From NCBI GenBank assembly GCA_018241185.1, contig JAFEEH010000238.1, positions 1 to 49,935 of the forward strand: DNA of 49,935 bases, written 5' to 3'. Source of the DNA: Pseudomonadota bacterium. Lineage in GTDB: Bacteria > Pseudomonadota > Gammaproteobacteria > Burkholderiales > Burkholderiaceae_C. Position numbers and translations under genes: made by a program. The notes under the pieces were generated by a model. That model saw only the letters and a list, made by a program, of their open reading frames with translations, was not told the origin of the DNA and ran no database searches. Positions 44,144 through 49,935 of this stretch are shown piece after piece. Each line of letters begins with the position of its first letter. The stretch's first letter is position 1.

Positions 44144-45150
44144 TGACCTTCAAGCCGAATCGGCGCGCAGCGCTTGTCGCATCTGCGGCAGCCGCTCTCT
44201 TTTTAATAGCAAACCCGGCCGGCGCCGACACCTGGCCGAGCAAGCCGGTGAAGATCGTCGTTCCCTTCGCGCCCGGCGGCACGACCGACATCCTGGCGCG
44301 CGCGGTGGCGCCCGAGCTGTCGAAGGCTTTCGGCCAGCAATTCATCGTCGACAACCGCGCCGGCGCCGGCGGCAACATCGGCGCCGAGCTGGTGGCCAAG
44401 GCGCCCAACGACGGCTACACGCTGCTCATGGGCACGGTGGGCACGCACGGCATCAACCGCGCGCTGTACAAGTCGCTGCCCTTCGACCCGATCAAGGACT
44501 TCGTGCCCATCACGCTGGTGGCCGCGGTGCCGAACGTGATGGAGATGAACGCCGAAAAGGCGAAGCAGCTGGGCATTGCCAACGTGCAGGACTTCGTGAA
44601 GTACCTGAAGGCGCACCCGAACAAGCTGAACATGGCCTCCAGCGGCAGCGGCACATCGATCCACCTGGCGGGCGAACTTTTCAAGAGCATGACGGGCACG
44701 ACGATGACCCACGTGCCGTACAAGGGTTCCGGCCCGGCGCTGATGGACATGGTGGCCGGCAATGCGGACGTGATGTTCGACAACCTGCCCTCGTCGATGC
44801 AGCAGATCAAGGGTGGCAAGCTGGTGGCGCTGGCGGTGACCAGTTCGCAGCGCTCGGCCGCATTGCCCGACGTGCCGACGGTCGAGGAGGCCGGCGGCCC
44901 CGCGCTCAAGGGCTACGAGGCGAGCTCGTGGTTCGGCCTGCTGGCACCGGCCGGCACCTCGCCCGAGATCGTGAACAGGATCCAGCAGGCGGTGGCGAAG
45001 TCGCTCGGCACGCCCGAGGTCAAGGAGAAGATGCAGGCCCAGGGTGCCATCCCCAGCGGCAACACGCCGGCGCAGTTCACCAAGCTGATCGCCGACGAGC
45101 ATGTGAAGTGGGCCAAGGTGGTCAAGGACTCGGGCGCGACGGTCGACTGA
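44143..45150 (+). CDS. Bug-family (TctC-like) periplasmic substrate-binding protein
   Basis: A 335-residue protein with a signal peptide (basic start, [17 protein letters not shown], cut near GADT). The mature N-terminus [20 protein letters not shown] and the later [24 protein letters not shown] are hallmarks of the Bug family, which is greatly expanded in Burkholderiales and binds carboxylates such as tricarboxylates, aromatic acids or amino acids. No TctA/TctB genes are adjacent, so it is an orphan receptor. The start overlaps the upstream stop (TGATG). A strong hairpin terminator follows the gene. Confidence 0.95.
   Translation: MTFKPNRRAALVASAAAALFLIANPAGADTWPSKPVKIVVPFAPGGTTDILARAVAPELSKAFGQQFIVDNRAGAGGNIGAELVAKAPNDGYTLLMGTVGTHGINRALYKSLPFDPIKDFVPITLVAAVPNVMEMNAEKAKQLGIANVQDFVKYLKAHPNKLNMASSGSGTSIHLAGELFKSMTGTTMTHVPYKGSGPALMDMVAGNADVMFDNLPSSMQQIKGGKLVALAVTSSQRSAALPDVPTVEEAGGPALKGYEASSWFGLLAPAGTSPEIVNRIQQAVAKSLGTPEVKEKMQAQGAIPSGNTPAQFTKLIADEHVKWAKVVKDSGATVD
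44194..44210. repeat. Possible core of the GCTAT repeat inside the Bug signal-peptide coding region
   Basis: GCTCTCTTTTTAATAGC followed by AAA resembles the inverted core of the repeat copies at 8264 and 49414 (GCTAT, A/T-rich loop, ATAGC, AAA). The left arm is degenerate, and it encodes ALFLIAN of the signal peptide. It may be chance, given the short match. Confidence 0.3.
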
Positions 45151-45171
45151 ACTTGCACCCTCTGCAAAGAC

Positions 45172-45209
45172 AAAGGCCGCGCCCGATGGGCGCGGCCTTT
45201 CGTTCTTTT
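45172..45209 (+). terminator. Rho-independent terminator after the Bug gene
   Basis: A perfect 13-bp stem AAAGGCCGCGCCC (45172-45184), 3-nt loop GAT, and GGGCGCGGCCTTT (45188-45200), followed by CGTTCTTTT. It lies 21 nt after the Bug stop codon. Confidence 0.9.
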
Positions 45210-45339
45210 CAGATGGTGCCGCGTCAGCGGCGCCGGACCGGGAGACACCGCTGAACCGGCTTTGCCGGGCCGCTGGTGTCGCCCCCTTGAGGGGATATGG
45301 GATGGCCACACGCAGTGAGGCCATGCAAATGGGAGCGGG

Positions 45340-45666
45340 TCATGCTCCCCAGACGATGTCCTTCTGTTCTTCCAGAGACTCCTTGAGCATGTGAAGCAGC
45401 GGCGTGGCGCGCTGGTGCAGGCCCACGTGCTGCGCCTCGGATTCGGCGTCGTGGTCCTCGGCGGCGTGCGCATCGTGGTTGTGCTTGCCGTTCTGCGCCT
45501 CGCGGGCCACGGCGGCCTCAAGTGCAGAGATGGCGCCAGGCATCTGGTCGACGGTGATGACGCCGGTCGCCCCGGAGGTCTTGCCGATGATGTCGAGCAG
45601 TTGCCGTGCGTTGGTTTCCAGCATGACGACGTCGGCGCTGGCCTGGGACTTGAAGCGATAGAGCAT
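45340..45666 (-). CDS. DUF1840 domain-containing protein
   Basis: A 108-residue protein matching DUF1840, a small family I know mainly from Betaproteobacteria. The N-terminal MLYRFKSQASADVVMLETNA and the C-terminal RATPLLHMLKESLEEQKDIVWG are characteristic; a His/Asp-rich linker (about residues 61-75) lies between and may bind metal. Cytosolic, function unknown. It lies 15 nt downstream of the CFA-synthase-like gene on the same strand, so the two are probably co-transcribed. Confidence 0.85.
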   Translation of the reverse strand: MLYRFKSQASADVVMLETNARQLLDIIGKTSGATGVITVDQMPGAISALEAAVAREAQNGKHNHDAHAAEDHDAESEAQHVGLHQRATPLLHMLKESLEEQKDIVWGA

Positions 45667-45681
45667 GGGCGATCCCCTTTC

Positions 45682-46944
45682 TTACTTGTAGATGTAATCG
45701 CGGGTGAAAGGGTACACCGACTGCGCCCCCCGCATGGAGTGGGACGACACCGCGCCGTCGGGTCGGGTCGACAGCATCTGGTGCAGCGCGATCCAACCCT
45801 GCTCGAAGCTCATGGCCGAGCCCGCGAGATAGAGGCGGTAGGCACGCAGGATGCGCTCGCCCTTCTCGGGGCCAGCGGTGCGTTCGAGCACGGCGCGCGC
45901 CTCGTCCAGCCGCGCCTCGAGTGCATCGGACCAGCCCCACAGCGTGCGCGCATAGTGCGGGCGCAGGTTTTCGGTGTCGACCATCTCCAGGCCCGCCGCC
46001 GCGGTGTCCGTGAGGATGCGCGTGACATGCAGGATCTCGCCGCCGGGGAAGATGTACTTCTCGATGAAGTCGCCCATGCCGGCACCCATCTGCTTGTGGT
46101 CGGTGTGGCCCGAGGTGATGCCGTGCTGCAGCGTGAGTCCGCCCGGGCGCAGCAGCGCATGCACGTCGCGGAAGTACTCACCCATGTTCGCGCTGCCCAC
46201 GTGCTCGAACATGCCGACCGACGAGATCTTGTCGAAGGGCTGGTCGGCCTTGAGCTCCCGATAGTCCATCAACCTGACGCGCACCCGACCGGCGAGTCCC
46301 TTCTCCTCGATCAGCCGCGTGACGTGCGCGTGCTGGTTCTTCGACAGGGTGATGCCCGTTGCATCGACGCCGTAGTGCTCGGCCGCCCACAGCAACAGGC
46401 CGCCCCAGCCGGAGCCGATGTCCAGGTAGCGCTCGCCCGGCTGCAGCATGAGCTTCCTGCAGATGTGGTCGAGCTTGGCTTCCTGCGCCGCCGCCAGGTC
46501 GAGCTCGGGCGTGCGGAAATAGGCGCACGAATACACCCGACGCGGATCGAGCCACAGGGCGTAGAAGTCGTCCGAGACGTCGTAGTGGAACTGGATCTGC
46601 TCGGCGTCCTTGCGCTGCGTGTGCGTGCCGCGCGACTTGGCGTTGTGCAGGAGCCGCGTCCACCAGCCGCTGTTGCTCTCGATGGGCTTGCCCGGCACGA
46701 GTGCGGCGGCCAGCGTCATCAGCTCGCGCATGGTGCCCTCGATGCCGACGCGGCCCTCGACGTAGTCTTCGCCGATGGCACCCACCTGCTGCGCCGCGAG
46801 CTTGGCCAGCGAGGTCCAGGACGAAAAGCTCAGCCGCACGCGCGCGCCGGGCTGGTCGATGCGCGCGCCGTCAGGCAGCTGGAGTGAAACGGGAACCGGA
46901 AGCGAGGCGAGTTGGGATTCGATCTTGGGGACCAGGCTCAACAT
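45682..46944 (-). CDS. cfa: Cyclopropane-fatty-acyl-phospholipid synthase-like methyltransferase
   Basis: A 420-residue SAM-dependent enzyme. An N-terminal lipid-binding region (about 1-110) precedes the methyltransferase fold; YLDIGSGWGG (173-182) binds SAM, and QFHYDVSDDFYALWLD plus the conserved Ser139-Cys140 (YSCAYF) belong to the active site. GMFEHVGSANMGEYF supplies the motif around the catalytic Glu/His. CFA synthases add a methylene group to unsaturated acyl chains in membrane lipids, usually at entry to stationary phase or acid stress. The symbol denotes family, since several paralogues occur in related genomes. Divergent from the aryl-CoA hydroxylase gene by 170 bp. Confidence 0.92.
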   Translation of the reverse strand: MLSLVPKIESQLASLPVPVSLQLPDGARIDQPGARVRLSFSSWTSLAKLAAQQVGAIGEDYVEGRVGIEGTMRELMTLAAALVPGKPIESNSGWWTRLLHNAKSRGTHTQRKDAEQIQFHYDVSDDFYALWLDPRRVYSCAYFRTPELDLAAAQEAKLDHICRKLMLQPGERYLDIGSGWGGLLLWAAEHYGVDATGITLSKNQHAHVTRLIEEKGLAGRVRVRLMDYRELKADQPFDKISSVGMFEHVGSANMGEYFRDVHALLRPGGLTLQHGITSGHTDHKQMGAGMGDFIEKYIFPGGEILHVTRILTDTAAAGLEMVDTENLRPHYARTLWGWSDALEARLDEARAVLERTAGPEKGERILRAYRLYLAGSAMSFEQGWIALHQMLSTRPDGAVSSHSMRGAQSVYPFTRDYIYK

Positions 46945-47078
46945 GGCAATGAATTTTCACAACGGCATCGGCACGTTGCAAATGTTGGCACAAGCCGCGC
47001 GACTTTGCAGGGAGAACACGCGGTCGCCCGCACGACGACCCGCCGTGTCGCCTCGCACGCGGGATGGGGTCGGGCCCA

Positions 47079-47106
47079 TTGACAGCCAATACTTGAAGCC
47101 TAAACT
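47079..47106 (+). promoter_or_regulatory. Predicted sigma-70 promoter of the aryl-CoA hydroxylase gene
   Basis: TTGACA (47079-47084), 16 nt, TAAACT (47101-47106). The expected transcription start near 47113 nearly coincides with the first ATG (47115), so either the transcript is leaderless or the ATG at 47136 is used. Confidence 0.6.
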
Positions 47107-47114
47107 ATTGAGTC

Positions 47115-49481
47115 ATGAACAGCCCGACCTTTGCCATGAAACGCGTGCTCTGCATCGGCGGCGGGCCCGCCGGCCTGTACTTCGCCCTCTTGATGAAGGC
47201 GCGCCAGCCGGCCCTGGAGATCACGGTGGTGGAGCGCAACCGCCCCTTCGACACCTTCGGCTGGGGCGTGGTGCTGTCCGACCAGACCCTGGACAACCTG
47301 CGCGAGGCCGACCCGCCCAGTGCCGCCGAGATCGGCCGCGACTTCCACCACTGGGACGACATCGAGGTCTTCTTCAAGGGCCGCAGCGTGCGCTCCGGAG
47401 GGCACGGCTTCTCGGGCATCGGCCGCAAGCGGCTGCTCAACATCCTGCAGGAACGCTGCCTGGCGCTGGGCGTGAAGCTCGTGTTCGAACGCGACGTGAC
47501 CGACGACCAGGCGCTGGCGCGCGAGTACGGCGCCGACCTGGTCATCGCCAGCGACGGCCTGAACAGCCGCATCCGCCAGCGCTATGCCGAGGCCTTCCAG
47601 CCCGACATCGACACGCGCCTGTGCCGCTTCGTGTGGCTGGGCACCAAAAAGCGCTTCGACGCCTTCACCTTCGCCTTCGAGAAGACCGAGCACGGCTGGT
47701 TCCAGGCGCATGCCTACCAGTTCGACGCCGACACCTCGACCTTCATCGTCGAAACGCCGGAGGACGTGTGGCGCGCGCACGGCCTCGACCGCATGGAGCA
47801 GCCCGAGGCGGTTGCCTTCTGCGAAAAGCTCTTCGCGAAATACCTCGACGGCAACGCGCTGATCAGCAACGCGGCCCACCTGCGCGGCTCGGCGATATGG
47901 ATCCGTTTCCCGCGCGTGGTGTGCGGCCGCTGGACGCACCGCATCGACGTCGACGGCCGGGCCGTGCCGGTGGTGCTGATGGGCGACGCGGCCCACACGG
48001 CGCACTTCTCCATCGGCTCGGGCACCAAGCTGGCGCTGGAGGATGCGATCGACCTGGCGCGCGAATTCGAGCGTGACGAACCCGTCGACGAGGTGCTGAA
48101 TGCCTACGAGGCCCGCCGCAGCGTCGAGGTGCTCAAGATCCAGAACGCCGCGCGCAACAGCACCGAGTGGTTCGAGAACGTGCAGCGCTACAGCGGCATG
48201 GAGATCGAGCAGTTCGCGTACTCGCTGCTCACGCGCAGCCAGCGCATCAGCCACGAGAACCTGCGCCTGCGCGACGCGGCCTGGCTCGGCGGCTACGAGC
48301 GGTGGCTGGCGGGCGGCCAGGCGCGCATGCCGATGTTGATGCCTCTGAAGGTGCGCGACCTGACGCTGAAGAACCGCATCGTCGTGTCGCCCATGGCGAC
48401 CTACAGCGCGGTGGACGGCGTGCCGCAGGACTTCCACCTCGTGCACCTGGGCGCGCGTGCGCTGGGCGGCGCCGCGCTCGTCTTCGTCGAGATGACGAGC
48501 CCGACGCCCGAGGGCCGCATCACCCCCGCCTGTCCGGGCCTGTACAACGACGCGCAGACCGCCGCCTTCCGGCGCATCGTCGACTTCGTCCATACGCAGA
48601 CCAGCGCACGCATCGGCCTGCAGCTGGGCCACAGCGGCCCGAAGGGTTCGACGCGCGTGGGCTGGGAAGGCACGGACGAGCCGCTGGCCGACGGCAACTG
48701 GCCGCTGATGGCGGCCAGCGCGCTGGCCTACGGCGAACAGAACCAGGTGCCGGCCGCGATGACGCGCGCGCAAATGGACCTGCTGCGCGACCAGTTCGTC
48801 GCCTCCACGCGCCGCGCGGCCGAGCTCGGGTTCGACTGGCTCGAACTGCACTGCGCGCACGGCTACCTGCTGGCGTCCTTCCTGAGCCCGCTGACCAACC
48901 GGCGCGACGACGAGTTCGGTGGCAGCCTCGAGAACCGCTGCCGCTATCCGCTCGAGGTCTTCGCCGCCATGCGCGCCGCGTGGCCGGCCGAGCGGCCGAT
49001 GAGCGTGCGCATCTCGGCGCACGACTGGGCGCCGGGCGGCAACACGCCCGACGACGCGGTGGCGATGGCCCGCCTGTTCAAGGACGCGGGCTGCGACTTC
49101 ATCGACGTTTCCTCGGGCCAGACCACGCGGGACGCGCGGCCGGTGTACGGCCGCATGTACCAGACGCCCTTCGCCGACCGCATCCGCAACGAGGTCGCCA
49201 TCGGGGCCATCGCGGTGGGCGCGATCACCGATGCCGACCAGGCCAACAGCATCATCGCGGCCGGCCGCGCCGACCTGTGCGCCGTGGCGCGTCCGCATCT
49301 GGCCGACCCGGCCTGGACGCTGCACCAGGCCGCGCAGCTGGAGAGCCGCGACGTCGATTGGCCGGTGCAGTACCTGGCGGGGCGCGACCAGCTGAACCGC
49401 GAGGTTTCCAAGCAAAAAGTGGCTGTAACGCCCGTCCGCATTGCGCAGGCAGCTACCAAAAAGATAGCGAACGAGGAGTAG
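47115..49481 (+). CDS. Bifunctional aryl-CoA hydroxylase/old-yellow-enzyme fusion (salicylyl-CoA or 2-aminobenzoyl-CoA type)
   Basis: A 788-residue fusion. Residues 1-380 are a PHBH-like FAD monooxygenase: [14 protein letters not shown] near residues 13-26, and [15 protein letters not shown] for FAD. From about residue 410 to 765 is an old-yellow-enzyme barrel ([38 protein letters not shown]). This architecture and length fit salicylyl-CoA 5-hydroxylase/oxidoreductase and the Azoarcus 2-aminobenzoyl-CoA monooxygenase/reductase, which dearomatise CoA-activated rings. Which substrate applies cannot be told, since no aryl-CoA ligase is in the window. Starts at 47115 or 47136 (MKRVLCIGG) are both possible. 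The last 22 residues are encoded by an intergenic repeat. A MarR gene follows. Confidence 0.9.
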   Translation: MNSPTFAMKRVLCIGGGPAGLYFALLMKARQPALEITVVERNRPFDTFGWGVVLSDQTLDNLREADPPSAAEIGRDFHHWDDIEVFFKGRSVRSGGHGFSGIGRKRLLNILQERCLALGVKLVFERDVTDDQALAREYGADLVIASDGLNSRIRQRYAEAFQPDIDTRLCRFVWLGTKKRFDAFTFAFEKTEHGWFQAHAYQFDADTSTFIVETPEDVWRAHGLDRMEQPEAVAFCEKLFAKYLDGNALISNAAHLRGSAIWIRFPRVVCGRWTHRIDVDGRAVPVVLMGDAAHTAHFSIGSGTKLALEDAIDLAREFERDEPVDEVLNAYEARRSVEVLKIQNAARNSTEWFENVQRYSGMEIEQFAYSLLTRSQRISHENLRLRDAAWLGGYERWLAGGQARMPMLMPLKVRDLTLKNRIVVSPMATYSAVDGVPQDFHLVHLGARALGGAALVFVEMTSPTPEGRITPACPGLYNDAQTAAFRRIVDFVHTQTSARIGLQLGHSGPKGSTRVGWEGTDEPLADGNWPLMAASALAYGEQNQVPAAMTRAQMDLLRDQFVASTRRAAELGFDWLELHCAHGYLLASFLSPLTNRRDDEFGGSLENRCRYPLEVFAAMRAAWPAERPMSVRISAHDWAPGGNTPDDAVAMARLFKDAGCDFIDVSSGQTTRDARPVYGRMYQTPFADRIRNEVAIGAIAVGAITDADQANSIIAAGRADLCAVARPHLADPAWTLHQAAQLESRDVDWPVQYLAGRDQLNREVSKQKVAVTPVRIAQAATKKIANEE
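49414..49471. repeat. Comamonadaceae-type repeat, inverted copy B, within the 3' end of a coding sequence
   Basis: Reverse complement of the arrangement at 8264-8320: AAAAAGTGGC, then GCGCAGGCAGC, GCTACC (49452-49457), A-rich loop, GATAGC (49463-49468), GAA. It spans codons from about 767 to the penultimate codons of the aryl-CoA hydroxylase gene. Confidence 0.65.
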
Positions 49482-49490
49482 GAGCACCGC

Positions 49491-49529
49491 ATGCGAACCC
49501 TGTCCCTGATCCGTGGAGCGCACCGCTGA
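49491..49529 (+). other. Possible 12-codon leader peptide ORF before the MarR gene
   Basis: ATG CGA ... CGC TGA encodes MRTLSLIRGAHR, preceded by AGGAG sequences (around 49474-49486). Its TGA overlaps the MarR ATG as TGATG. The MarR gene has only a poorly spaced GGAG of its own, so translational coupling is plausible. Too short to support as a protein on sequence alone. Confidence 0.35.
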
Positions 49530-49935
49530 TGGACCTCGAAGCCCGCGCCCACAGCGAACACCCCGAGGCGCTGCGGCTGTGGCTGCGCCTGTTGACCTGC
49601 ACGCAGCTGATCGAGAAGCAGGTGCGCGGCGCCCTGCGCGAACGCTTCGACACCACGCTGCCGCGCTTCGACCTGATGTCGCAGCTCGAGCGCGCGCCCG
49701 AGGGCATGAAGATGAGCGAGCTCTCGCGCCGCATGATGGTGACCGGCGGCAACGTCACCGGCATCACCGACCAGCTCGTGACCGAGGGCCTGGTCGAGCG
49801 CGTGGATGTCGAGGGCGACCGCCGCGCCTGGCGCGTGCGGCTCACCGCCCGGGGCCGCAAGGCCTTCCAGGAAATGGCGCAACAGCACGAAGGCTGGATC
49901 GTCGACGCCTTCGCCGCACTGAGCGAGCGCGAGAT
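49529..49935 (+). CDS. MarR-family regulator (cut by window edge)
   Basis: The 407 nt from the ATG at 49529 to the window end encode 135 residues of a MarR protein: dimerisation helices (LWLRLLTCTQLIEKQVRGAL), a winged helix (MKMSELSRRMMVTGGNVTGI) and the wing with VEGDRRAWRVRLTARG. The family is about 150-165 residues, so only the last helix is missing. The gene directly follows the aryl-CoA hydroxylase with 47 nt between; MarR proteins of this position often sense aryl-CoA esters and repress their degradation operon. That link is inferred. Confidence 0.88.
   Translation, partial: MDLEARAHSEHPEALRLWLRLLTCTQLIEKQVRGALRERFDTTLPRFDLMSQLERAPEGMKMSELSRRMMVTGGNVTGITDQLVTEGLVERVDVEGDRRAWRVRLTARGRKAFQEMAQQHEGWIVDAFAALSERE

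Noticed and set aside
47100-49523. Long minus-strand frame opposite the aryl-CoA hydroxylase
   Set aside because: The plus-strand product has unmistakable FAD and old-yellow-enzyme motifs; the antisense frame has none.

Overview
The window is a GC-rich (roughly two thirds G+C by eye) stretch of a proteobacterial chromosome. It is most like a Comamonadaceae genome of the Variovorax/Acidovorax type. Reasons: tightly packed, often ATGA-overlapping genes; a Bug-family tripartite tricarboxylate-type binding protein; a DUF1840 protein; a salicylyl-CoA/2-aminobenzoyl-CoA type FAD-OYE fusion; and copies of the GCTAT-A-rich-loop-ATAGC intergenic repeat that I associate with this family. Genus is an inference. 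There are no tRNA, rRNA, CRISPR, transposase or phage genes.

Layout. 1-804 is the 5' part of comEC (minus strand). 943-8257 is a three-gene cluster: a transglutaminase fused to a predicted amidoligase (DUF2126), a circularly permuted ATP-grasp fused to an alpha-E domain, and a second transglutaminase. It is a predicted peptide-ligation/processing system with no established function and the best candidate here for poorly described biology. 8349-9511 is a RidA protein coupled to an SDR that lacks the usual YxxxK residues.

9548-20282 is a complete 2-aminoethylphosphonate (AEP) regulon in two divergent operons. The minus-strand operon encodes a GntR regulator, phosphonoacetate hydrolase (phnA), phosphonoacetaldehyde dehydrogenase (phnY), a PhnZ-like HD oxygenase and an FAD aminophosphonate oxidase. 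The plus-strand operon encodes an AEP ABC importer (phnS, phnT and a fused permease) and AEP:pyruvate transaminase (phnW). A perfect 19-bp palindrome lies between them and overlaps a TTGACA hexamer on each strand. AEP would be imported, transaminated, oxidised to phosphonoacetate, then hydrolysed to acetate and phosphate.

20374-26738 is an uptake/catabolic cassette of unknown substrate: GMC oxidoreductase, NitT/TauT-type ABC transporter, divergent HutC-type GntR and an enolase-superfamily enzyme. 26774-32074 holds a MarR/DUF1398 pair with a two-palindrome promoter, an unrecognised Cys-His-Asp protein, a 3-hydroxyisobutyrate-dehydrogenase-like enzyme, and a LysR divergent from a quinone-oxidoreductase-like gene and a DUF1330 protein. 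32097-33122 is a LacI regulator, followed by about 0.8 kb of inverted intergenic repeats.

33951-39531 pairs a PQQ quinohaemoprotein alcohol dehydrogenase with a divergent AcoR-like regulator lacking the AAA+ domain, then a thiamine-diphosphate E1 alpha/beta dehydrogenase without E2 or E3. A MarR gene, an aldo/keto reductase, an SDR with divergent LysR, a periplasmic cupin, an unknown protein coupled to a Bug binding protein, DUF1840, a CFA-synthase-like methyltransferase and the aryl-CoA FAD-OYE fusion with a downstream MarR (cut by the window end) complete the region.
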